From: Typha latifolia | Taxonomy: Eukaryota; Streptophyta; Magnoliopsida; Poales; Typhaceae | Direction: 5' to 3' | Assembly (NCBI GenBank): GCA_019914945.1 | Contig: CM034103.1 | Location: 16,148,785 to 16,212,784, forward strand | DNA length: 64,000 nt | In this document: positions 54,501 through 64,000 of the stretch, piece after piece | Layout: every line of letters starts with the position of its first letter | Position numbering within the stretch: the stretch's first letter is position 1 | The notes under the pieces: model-generated | What the model saw: the letters and a program-made list of their open reading frames with translations, nothing else | The model's database searches: none | What the model was told of the DNA's origin: nothing | Translations under genes and position numbers: made by a program

Positions 54501-57067
54501 ACAGAAATGTTAATCCATGCAGAGCTAAAAGGAATCACATTAAAAATGAGAAGGTTGCAAGTGGACTTTTATGTGAAATTAAATGTAGCAGGTTTGGTGT
54601 ATAATAGGTCAAAGAATGAATCTACCACCACATTGCTGACTGCCGTACTGATGTTCAAATTTCATGTGACAAATTGTAGGTCTGAATCAGAACTGAACAT
54701 GGGTGTTCGGAGTTGGCTCATCAACTTGGAATTGCAACTTAGTTCAAAGTAAGTTTACCACTGGATGATAGATACTGATGATATTGTTATCAAAAGCCAA
54801 AATTAACATCATAGTACTTTTCCACTAATTAGTAGCCCTTAGCACAATGAAGTCAGATTTTCGGACAAATTTTGATTCTTTTTGTTTCAGCACTAAAAAA
54901 AAAAGTTATCATAAGCTACTAAGTTAAGTTGCTTGCTGCCAGAAAACATGTTTATGGTGTTCGATATAGTACCATGTATCACAAGAGTCACAAGCAACCG
55001 ATGTGTCAAAACTTGAATCATCCTCAGCTGTTAAAAGTCCACTACGGATCTTGCATCCATCACTGCCCAAACATATAACTGCCTGCAAAAGGAAACAAAC
55101 TACAAAAATGATCTACAATTACCATGAGATAACCTACAGCACAAACACATTTATAGAAGGATAAATACTGTGATGAAATATCGTTACATCTTCATCAATG
55201 TAGTATGATGGAAAGGAAAACGTGTTGTTCTCCCCTTGTATACACCAATCATCGGCACCTCTGAAAGAAATGCAAAAACATAATGCAACTAGGAAAGACA
55301 AGATTAAGCAATGATTTTAGTAGGTTTTGTTATATATAGATAACTCTAAACTCACAACAATATAAGCTACCCTTGCTAACTATGTGCATAAAGTGCATGC
55401 CAATTCCAATTGTACCAAAAAAGATTTAGCAGTCAACTTATCAAGACCAGAAGAGACTAATCACAGATGCTCCAACTAATCTGTTGTATTACAGAGTGAC
55501 AGAAGAATATATTGGTATTAACAAACAAAGGTAGCATCACAAGTTATAAAACTTGTTAAGAAGAAAGCATAAGATATTCTACAGGCCAAACATATTCATA
55601 ATATCCAAGCTGAAAAATAGTCACCTTTGGAAAGATTGAAGTACCTAAAAGGAATACTGATATTAGTGATATTTTAAAGTTCCTTGGTATAAAAGGACGA
55701 AGAGAGTCCAGAGCAATAACTTAAGCATGGTAAGGCTAGGTTACTTGCAAATAGATTAAGCCTATCTAATCAGCTCCACTTCAGTTACACAGTGCCAGGT
55801 TCAAAATCCTCTTTTATTTCTCTTAGTATCTATTAGTAAGTATAATTACACCTGCGGACCAAAATGAACATCTAGAGATGAAAAGAACAGTTTTTTAAGA
55901 TGTTAAAGAACATCTCTGGCATAGTAAAAACAAGACCATGCCATCAATCACTAATTATATATTATTACATAACAATATTAACTATTTAACCAATCGACTA
56001 CATTATAGTGGAAAAGGATGTCACAATGTATATCTCACCTAGAAAGAGAATGCTCCTCAGGTATGATGCTTCCAGTGGTATCGTACACCTTCAATCAGTA
56101 AACAGAACTGAAATATTACGGTGGAGCTACAAAATAGGATAAATGTATAACTTGTAGTAAGGTAAATGTTATCCATTTTTAGAGGCACCGATCACTCCCA
56201 ATGAAATAGATCTAATAAACCATATTTCCCAGTCAAAAAGGGTCAACTAGATGCTTCTTCTTTTCTACCATTCAGCTTTAAGGACATAGGTGAAAAGGAT
56301 ATCTATATAGTCACAACATCGACCATAAGTATTTTCTTTCTTTTACGACAAAATAATATTACTTACTGGAAGGCATGTTATGTACTGAAATTCGTTTTTG
56401 CAAAGTGGACAGCGGTTTGTGATGGTAGCCCAGTTGTCGATGCATGTAAAGCAAAACCTGAAACTCATGAGATGTTGCTTTATCAATGCCAACCCCTGTC
56501 CTTGTCATATAATGCTAGTAAAACTTCATCAAGATCAAGCCCCATACACACTGACATAAAATTAAAAGCAAGATATACCAAGAAAAGGTTGGCATAGAAG
56601 TACTAGGCGTAATTTAATCACTGTAATTCCAAGAGCCTACCAGTGCTGGCAACAGTCTAAAAGCCCTCTATCAATGACAATAGCTGAACATATTCCACAG
56701 CTTCCATTATCAAAATCAGTATCTTCCTGCAAAGATGAACGAGATGTATCAAAAACAAATTAGAACATACATAAAAATACAAATATTACAATGTAATGCC
56801 TACATGCTTTACTTAAGTTTGTCAAATAATGCGAAAGAAACAGAGACATTTACCTCCTGAAGAAAAAATAGCACATATCTCAATTGCATAGATGAAAAGC
56901 ATGCATAAGAACTTGATTTTCCAGAAGTACATGGAAATGTAAAAGATCATTAAGCAACAAATATACAAGTTAAAAGAGTCGAATTGGCAGGTAGGAACTA
57001 CCAGATCATCCTCATCTTCCATAGCTACTTCTCTTGGTTCACCATATGCATTTTCTTGCATATACAT
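48539..57067 (-). CDS. Large RING plus PHD finger protein (At4g10930-like), 13 coding exons, 1382 aa
   Basis: Function unestablished; the domains suggest a chromatin-linked E3 ligase. Exons in transcription order: 57002-57067, 56641-56726, 56367-56457, 56039-56088, 55188-55260, 54973-55082, 54109-54174, 53252-53937, 52773-52887, 50720-52007, 50542-50616, 48848-50074, 48539-48754 (4149 nt). Seen: RING of C3HC4 type (CGIC at 32-35, [18 protein letters not shown]) at residues 32-70; PHD finger [21 protein letters not shown] at about 154-182; a long Ser/Glu-rich region; a basic conserved block ([36 protein letters not shown]); and a conserved C-terminal helical domain ([32 protein letters not shown]). 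Residues 992-1079 contain a 44-residue tandem duplication. The first ATG of the first coding exon was used; that exon has an upstream acceptor, so a non-coding first exon or more N-terminus is possible. Confidence 0.9.
49544..49807 (-). repeat. 132-bp in-frame tandem duplication in the RING/PHD gene
   Basis: Units 49676-49807 and 49544-49675. Each encodes 44 residues beginning [15 protein letters not shown] and containing AGLSSDxPPNSP; they differ at about eight positions. Confidence 0.95.
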
Positions 57068-57941
57068 TGGTTCAGCAAAAAGTTGTAGTATTATATAAAA
57101 CCTGAAAACAAGACAGCAAGCAGTCATATATCATCAGGTTTGCTAACAAAAAATTACTAAAGTGGTGACAGAAGTTATAGGGCAAAGCAATAGCACTAGT
57201 AAAATCTCAGTTTTAAGGTAAAACCCCCTTCACTAAAATCTCTTCCTACGACATCAAGAACAAAGATTGGCAGCTCGAAATAAGAAATAAGATATGCTCA
57301 TAGATAAGATTAAGCGACGATTCAAGAGACCATTTGAGGAAGGATTGGCCACGAATCGCAGACCTTGAGAGAGGAATCAAATTAAATGGTCGAATAGTAG
57401 AGAGGAGCACCACTCTTCCCCGGCGAATCGAGTCCGGCGCCGGTCGGGTCGTTCGATTTCTCTCTGGAATTCGACGGGAACCCGAGGTTGGAGGCGAAAT
57501 AATTCGCAAGGGGTGGGATTCATAACAGTAACAATGGATCCAATCATCCAATGACCCCGCAAACTCGATTCGATCCGGTCCAAGTTAGCCAGGCCGGCCC
57601 TTTTATTACAATGTGGCCCAGCCCAAATTACACGTGCCCTCCACGTGATCACATGAAGCCACTAAGCTCCCCTGAGGTGAGGCCTGAGCACGACACTTTG
57701 ACCAATCCCGAATCTTCCAGTAATATCCCTCCCAGCTCTCATTTCCCTGTAGTGTGTCGACCCTCCGAAATGACGCAATTAGCCTTGCTTCGCCACTTTT
57801 GAAGTAAAGGCTCTCCGCGAAATTGTCGAGACTTGTCGGGGAGTATTTTGACAAAACACTTTTTATATATAACGGCAGCCTCCCGTGTGGCCGTGTCCCG
57901 CTTCGCTTCTACTCTCCTCTCTGAGGCGATGCGGAGCAGCC
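57068..57941. promoter_or_regulatory. Divergent promoter region, RING/PHD gene and PAP2-like gene
   Basis: Between the two start codons lie a probable splice acceptor and leader exon of the RING/PHD gene (about 57110-57540), tandem site II hexamers (TGGGCT/TGGGCC on the minus strand, 57615-57625), two perfect CACGTG G-boxes at 57631-57636 and 57642-57647, and a TATATATAA at 57864-57872, 70 bases before the PAP2-like start. Confidence 0.6.
57864..57872 (+). promoter_or_regulatory. TATA box of the PAP2-like gene
   Basis: TATATATAA 70 bases upstream of the ATG at 57942. An in-frame ATG at 57885 is only about 13 bases after the TATA box, so it should lie upstream of the transcription start; 57942 was therefore taken as the start. 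Confidence 0.7.
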
Positions 57942-60556
57942 ATGGAGGTCCTTAGCCTCAAGCCCTTCTTTAGGGTCTCCTCCTCTCTCCTCCACCGAAA
58001 CCCTAACCGTAGTCGCTCCGATGCCTTCTCCGCGAGACCCTACTCCGCTCCCCGCTCCAAAAAATCACCTTTCTCCCTCTCCTCCTCTAATCGCCGCGGA
58101 AATCTCCGACTCGAGCCGCTACAAACCCAGTCCGATGTGGGTTCACCTCCCTTCTCCCCCTTATACCTTCTCCTCTCCGTGCTCCAATCGTTCGGTGGTT
58201 TCCTCCTCTCCCGTGGCCCAAAGCTGCGATCTTGGCTCCATGGCGGCCTCCCCAAGGAGGAAAGGAGGGATTTTGCGCTTGGTAGTGGGATTGGAATGTT
58301 TCTTATGAGCACCACGGCGGCGGTGTCTAAGTCTCGTGTCAGCCCATTCCTGCAAACCCTCGCCGGTAACCCGACGTTTGTTTCGGGGCTGGTGGCCTGG
58401 GCCCTGGCGCAGACCCTGAAGGTGTTCTTGAACTTTTTCGTGGAGAGGAGGTGGGATTTTGGAATGTTGTTTAGTTGCGGAGGGATGCCGTCGTCGCACT
58501 CGGCGCTGTGCACGGCGCTCACGGCATCAGTGGCTCTGTGCCACGGGGTCGGGGACTCGTTGTTTCCAGTTTGTCTTGGTTTCAGTCTCATAGTTATGTA
58601 CGATGCCATTGGTGTTAGGCGGCACGCAGGGATGCAAGCAGAGGTGAGAAGGGATTTCCTTTAGCTGTTTCTGTGTTTTTTAACTACTAGTTCCTAACAT
58701 GCTGATTCAATTAAATACGTGCCGAGATGTAAAATTGTCTCTGGTTAGAGTGCAATGGTACAATGTTCAGTATAAACAAGAGCTTGAAATCATGCAGAGC
58801 TTAGAGTTATGTAAGGTAATGGTAGTGTAACTATTCTGTTTGCTAATTATCATTTGAATGGAGAAAAAACTTAGGCTGCTTACATTGCACATAAACAAAT
58901 CTAGCAAGTATTTCTAGAAAAATCTGTGAAAGAGTTGCAACGTAATAGGCTTAAAGAGATTGTAGTGTGGTGTTGGAAGTACCAAAATTAAGAAGATCAA
59001 AATGCGGTAATATTATAGTCCTATGCAAAGAAATCATAGATCACTGTCAAAGAAATAGTTCACATTCACAAACCATTATGTAGATGAACAGTGTTTAGGG
59101 AAGTAATTTTACCTGCATGTTGGGTCCGGATTTTATTATGGAAGACACTGAAGACATGTGCTAGAAGGATGTATGAATAAGGATGTGGGGATGAATTACA
59201 AATTTGAGTAGAAACTTACCAGTAGAACTGCTCACTTTCCCTTTGATATATTTGCCTAAAATAAGGAGAGACTAAAACAACTATTGCAATATGTGGTGGT
59301 GATACGGTACCTCTAAGGCTTCTTCAGAGACACTGCTAGTGGTTAGCTTTTCACCCTATCCCATGTTGAGTACGAGCAATACAATATGCTACCTAAATGT
59401 TGTTCTGCTACAACAGTTTCTGTATTCATTCCAAATCTATAATTGTTCATTAAGGCTCCATTTGCTCCATGGACAAAAGTAGCCAGGTTAATATGATTAC
59501 CATTATCAAGCCTTGGATGAAGAATGATGAAGTGTAACAATTACACTTATATTTACTATTTCAACTGTCCTTCTTGACTTGCTTACACAAAGATTGAAGC
59601 TTTTGTATCAATCGACAATAGCTATATGAATCCATTTTCTCCATCGAGCTCTATGTTGAGCTCATGTGACACCATTATTTGGTCATCTACCCTCCACCAT
59701 TGTCTCTTATCCTCTTACTTTGTCTTTGGTTCTATTCCTCTGTAGCTAACTATTTTTGTCTTTCCTTTCTTCATAACTAATTTTCTTACTTGCTTCTGAC
59801 TGACAAATTTAGAAATAGTTAGCTACATGTGTCCAATTATCACATCTCTATCCCATTCTTCAAGCAGTTAATGCCATTACTGAGAACCCTGCTACATTTA
59901 TCATTGAGCAGCTGTCCTTCACCATGATGAGTGGTTACAGAGCTTTCCCATGATTCAGAACTAGTGTATCAACTTGTAAATGACCATCATGAAGATCTGT
60001 TTTCTATTATCAGTTATCTGTTATTTTTGTGTCAGGAAATCAGGAAGGTCATTTCTAATTTTCCTCCTATAAATTGTAAAAAATATTGTTGCTAGAGAAA
60101 ATTTTATTTGGGACGATGTATGCATATTTAAGTATGAACACATGTAGTCAAACATTATAACATCTGACCTCCTCAACTGAAACTGTGGAAAACAGTAATC
60201 TTCCTTTTATACTTCATGTTAGACATGACTATATTGACATGCATCTACATGTTTTTATGCACTTATGTATTTGTCTTTGTTGTTTCTGTCTGGATGCATG
60301 CATCTAGCGACTTTAATGCAATTTCACATAGACACCTTTCAATTACTCTTTGCGCCCTCTCATTTACTATTCTAATATTTGCTAAATTATGTAGGTACTC
60401 AATAAGATCGTCGAGGACTTGTTTCAAGGTCATCCCATCAGTGAAAGAAAGCTCAAGGAACTCCTAGGTCACACTCCTTCACAGGTCATTGCAGGGGCTC
60501 TTCTAGGCATCTTGGTAGCTTGTTTTTGCTGCCAAGGTTGTGTTCTTGCCATTTAA
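57942..60556 (+). CDS. Divergent PAP2 / DUF212 membrane protein (vanadium haloperoxidase-related), 287 aa
   Basis: Family annotated as acid phosphatase/vanadium-dependent haloperoxidase-related; substrate unknown. Two exons: 57942-58643 and 60395-60556 (864 nt). The first 60 residues are Ser/Arg/Pro-rich and basic, like a plastid transit peptide. Then hydrophobic segments (GSGIGMFLMSTTAAV, FVSGLVAWALAQTLKVF), the phosphatase-like motif GGMPSSHSALCTALTASVAL, SLIVMYDAIGVRRHAGMQAE, and in exon 2 VLNKIVEDLFQGHPISERKL and LLGHTPSQVIAGALLGILVACFCCQG. The PSSHS Ser-His and following YDAxGVRRHAG are the conserved core. Exon 2 could instead splice at CAAG|GTTGTG (about 60537), but the short QGCVLAI end is compatible with the family. 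The intron is 1.75 kb with nothing recognisable in it. Confidence 0.9.
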
Positions 60557-62270
60557 TTTGCTTCATTGAGCACTTTCAAGAATGCATGTATTGTCAACAA
60601 ATCCTTGCACTAATAAACACCAATTCAGAGATATATTTTTTTTAATCATTTTTTCTTGCTCAAGTTAAATTGCTTGGTGTGATCACTTTCCACTTCTTCA
60701 TTGGATGCTTCAAGAGAAGGAAAGAGAGGAATTCTCATCATTCTTCCCAAATACTAAAATGCAAACCATGGTCTAATTTACTGCATTCTATTAGTATAGC
60801 TTTAATGACTTAGCTCATCTTCAGCTTGTTCCTGGCACAGAAGGACCAGTTCAAATACTGTGCACCTCTTGGTGCGATCATCTTTTGAGCAATCTCAATC
60901 CACGAATCCTCCAATAGATTGGGTGCTAATGGTTCTTGCAACTTGCAAGTGGGCATTGCGTGAGGCATCAAATAGCTCGGCTGTCACTTTCCAGAGTAAA
61001 AAATAAAATCCTCTATTGCTCAAAATCACATTTACTGTTCTTTGCTCAAATTCTGCTGCCTTTTTTTTTTGTTCCATCTGTTTTGTTTGCAAATAATTTA
61101 CAATATAATTCTTTCTTTCTCAAAGAGAGGTCATTTCATTTAGGTGCCACTTTTGCAATCTCTTATAATCACATCAAAATGACACGGATTTCTTCAGAGA
61201 TGATGCTCATGGAAAAGAATTCCACTTGCTAGTCACCATCGCCACCTTGGACTTTTTGGAGTGGGATCTAAATGTTATTAGCCCATTGCTCTTTTCGTAC
61301 TCCAAGGACACCATTTCTGACCTCCAACAACAAAAAGAAGAGAAAAAAGCTTAAAGGCAGTGCTCTAGTATCCTCTCTTCCACTGCTCCACAGTTCCCCA
61401 ACCGAAGAAAGAAAATTGCACAATTGAAAGAGATGCAAACAAAGATATAGTTGCCATTTTAAGTACAATAACTTGTAATTAGATTGAAGGAGCTTAAAGA
61501 GTTTAGAGGTAAAGATGTATGCAAGCTTAGTAACAAGACTGTTTTCATGACTCCTACCTGCATCACTAAGAACCATTGTGGCAAAGTGTTGCACTGCCTG
61601 TGGTTGCTAAATTATGAAAGAGTTTATTTATTTTCTATGAAAAAATAGAGTAGGTGGTTTTAGAGATCAAGTAATGGTGATTGATGTGGACTCTTTGTTA
61701 GCATTGTATGTACACCATTCAGTCCATACAACCATAGAGATTCCCATCTTTCTGCCCATAATTGGGAATACTCACAACTTGCAAGATCTTGTGTATACTT
61801 CCAAAGTGCATATCATCTATAGAGTAACTATCACTACAACAACAACAACAAAAAAAAAAAAATTGAGGCCCATGCTTTATTACTATATTTTTAATTAAAT
61901 CACTTCTGTTGTTTTAAGTGTGATTGGATGGATGGCAGTGATCAGGAAAGAAAGATCGAGGGATAATTACACTAGCACTTCTTGACCTTGTAAATATTTA
62001 TGAATTATTATTTTGTCGCGTACTTAGGCTTCCAAGTTTCAACTTGCTTAAATTTTATTATCATTAAGCACTACGATCTAACTCTGATGTAGTTTTCTGA
62101 AATAAGATATGGCATAACTCCATTATAAATTAAAGGAGTAAACTTTTTTTTAATTGTTATAACGACTGGGTTTTTTTTTATATTGTTAGCTCTAGAATAT
62201 TACAATTTTATGAATCTAAACAACGAGAAAAACAAAAGAGTTGACCTGGATTTGGATCTCATACTGTCAC
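60557..62270. other. Intergenic region between PAP2-like gene and CBL
   Basis: AT-rich. A minus-strand frame at 60895-61092 (LWKVTAELFDASRNAHLQV) and one at 61268-61594 are the only less random-looking frames and match no family I recognise. Confidence 0.45.
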
Positions 62271-63041
62271 TATAAATAAAAAGGCTTCCCGAAGAGAAGA
62301 GAAGAGAAGAGGAGAGAGAGGGAGAGAGAGAAAGGGAGGTCTTGCTCCAAAGGAAGAGGCTGGCTGCTCTTATTCTCAGGTTAGTTCGTCTCCTATGCTT
62401 CTTCTCTTATAATGGTCTCCAGAAATTGGAATAAGTTCTCGTATCGGTTTTGTGTTTTCTTATACATCCAAATTTGTTCAAGAGAAATCTCAAAATGGAG
62501 TCAACTACTCCTTTGTTTGCCATATTCTTTTCTATGGGTATTTGATTTAGTCGTCACTGGTGGTGGTATAGACGAAGAAGCAATCCTGCTCTTATCTTGT
62601 TTGAAGTAAACTACTCGTAGGAAGTTATCAGCAGAGGAAGGAGAGGGTGAGACTCAGCCATCTTGGGAAACCCAAACTTTTTCATGCCAACTGGTCCCTC
62701 AAGAATTGTTCCTTTTTTTTTCTTTTTTTCTTTTTTGTTTCTTTTGTTAGTCTTACTACTTCGTGTTCTATTATAATGTTCTAACAGGTGACTGAATCAC
62801 AAGTGAGATGTCCATGATATGCACAGAGAGAGCAAATAGCTTGGATTTTGATCTTTAGGTGCTGAAGTTTGTGTCTCTTGGCCATAAATTCTCTTGAACA
62901 TTTGGCACTGGTAAAATTATGCGACAGAATGGTTGTTGTTTATTAAGGTTTTGTTCTTGAATTTTGAAATTCTCATTCATCGGCAGGTTTTAATTCGGGG
63001 CGGGTGGCTGTTCTCTTCTCTTCTGGTGCTTTTCATTTGTG
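62271..63041 (+). promoter_or_regulatory. TATA box and 5' leader of the CBL gene, with a probable leader intron
   Basis: TATAAATAAA at 62271-62280, then a GA-rich leader (62295-62340). A donor at CTCAG|GTTAGT (about 62380) and an acceptor at CGGCAG (ending about 62986) frame a likely 5' UTR intron of about 600 bases, a common arrangement in CBL genes. The open frame at 62412-62609 falls inside that intron. Confidence 0.55.
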
Positions 63042-64000
63042 ATGGGCTGTGTGTCTTCAAGGCAAATCCGACGCGCATCACAGGGATATGAAAATCCTGT
63101 TGTCCTTGCTTCTGAAACTTCTTGTGAGCATCTTCCTAATAAAATTTGTTGAAAATTCATGATTTGCTTTTACTTCTTTTTTTTTTACATTATTATTATG
63201 CCCAAGATGCTTTGCAGATATCTAACTAATATTATGTGGAACAATTAATATCAAAGTGAGATTTTCATCTTCGTCTCTCGTTATTAATCTGAGTTTTGGA
63301 CGCCCCTACATGATTTACTATAATTTGTTTACTTTTTACAGATTATTTATCTTCTGATCATCTTGATAAAGTAATCATGCATCCTATGCATTTTAATTAA
63401 TGGAAATATGCTTTAATATCTAACTGCAGTTTCAGTGAGTGAAGTAGAAGCACTGTATGATCTATTCAAAAAGTTGAGCTGTTCGATAATCAATGACGGG
63501 CTTATTCACAAGGTTTTCTCTTTTATTACAAATGGAAATATTGGTATGGTTATAGTTCATTGGTTTCTTACTCAGATTATTACCTTTTTTTCTTCTTTTG
63601 AATAGGAGGAATTTCAACTTGCCCTGTTCAGAAAGAGCAACAAAGAAAATCTCTTCACAGACAGGGTTAGAGCACTCTGTGTTCAACTATTTCTTAAATT
63701 CAATCGTTGGATTACGATGTGTTATATGCTTATTTCTACATTAATATGTTCAGATATTTGACTTATTTGATGTAAAACGTAATGGGGTCATTGAATTTGG
63801 AGAATTCGTTCGATCACTTAGCATCTTTCATCCAAATGCACCAGAAGCAGAAAAAATTGCATGTATGTGTATTTCTTGACCTTCGCTATCTTTCTTTTAT
63901 GCTTCATTCTTTTCTTGGTATTTCTCAGCAAAGAAGATGACGATGAACTCATAAAACTGGTATGTTCTGAATGTTTCCTATGCAGTTGCATTTAGATTGT
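63042..64000 (+). CDS. Calcineurin B-like calcium sensor (CBL4-type), 3' end outside window
   Basis: EF-hand calcium sensor that recruits CIPK kinases to membranes; CBL4/SOS3 acts in salt tolerance. Exons visible: 63042-63123, 63430-63512, 63606-63665, 63754-63862, 63986-64000 (cut by the window edge), giving 116 complete residues. Seen: MGCVSSRQI, the N-myristoylation (Gly2) and palmitoylation (Cys3) signal; [19 protein letters not shown] with the first, non-canonical EF-hand; [39 protein letters not shown], the second EF-hand; and the start of the third EF-hand segment FAFRL. [27 protein letters not shown] and [16 protein letters not shown] resemble CBL4/5/8 more than CBL1/9. The exact member is uncertain. 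Confidence 0.93.

Noticed and set aside
57885..57941. Upstream in-frame ATG for the PAP2-like protein (MWPCPASLL)
   Set aside because: Only about 13 bases after the TATA box, so probably not transcribed; the ATG at 57942 gives a typical transit peptide.
60895..61594. Minus-strand frames LWKVTAELFDASR... and MQHFATMVLSDAG...
   Set aside because: Somewhat protein-like but no family recognised, no splice model joins them, and the region is AT-rich spacer.

Overview
The window is nuclear DNA from a flowering plant, most likely a monocot. Most genes are split by GT-AG introns, all proteins recognised are plant families (plastid starch synthase, LHCII, NDL, SINAT, CBL, plant mid-SUN), and several first exons are GC-rich (serine acetyltransferase, LHCB1, the PAP2-like gene) against AT-rich introns and spacers. 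The species cannot be fixed from the sequence. Exon joins were read by hand from splice signals, reading-frame continuity and family conservation. For every complete multi-exon gene the summed exon length is a multiple of three.

Left part (1-21.4 kb): serine O-acetyltransferase (minus, cut by the left edge); a decayed ribosomal P2 copy (minus); starch synthase IV (plus, 16 exons, 1014 aa); intronless LHCB1 (minus); a HAD phosphatase of the PHOSPHO1/PS2 type (plus, 4 exons); and an NDL/NDR-family gene (minus, 11 exons).

Middle part (21.9-45.5 kb): a broken plant mid-SUN nuclear-envelope gene lying head to head with NDL; mitochondrial ATP synthase subunit g (minus, one GC-AG intron); the complex I PSST/NDUFS7 subunit (minus); the PP2A B55 regulatory subunit (plus, 14 exons); PRMT1 (plus, 9 exons including an 11-nt micro-exon); and a SINAT-type RING E3 ligase (plus).

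Right part (46-64 kb): an intronless PPR protein resembling NUWA/EMB1796 (minus); a large RING+PHD protein of the At4g10930 type (minus, 13 coding exons); a divergently placed PAP2-like (DUF212) membrane protein (plus); and the first five coding exons of a CBL calcium sensor (plus, cut by the right edge).

The genes are ordinary housekeeping, plastid, mitochondrial and signalling loci and do not form an operon or cluster. I see no CRISPR array, viral insertion, intact transposon, rRNA or tRNA gene, and no convincing novel system. The items worth a second look are two pseudogenes, in-frame coding duplications in SS4 and the RING/PHD gene, a duplicated telo-box leader before PRMT1, site II and twin G-box promoter motifs, a micro-exon, a GC-AG intron, and repeated placement of (CT/GA)n tracts in 5' leaders or next to splice sites.
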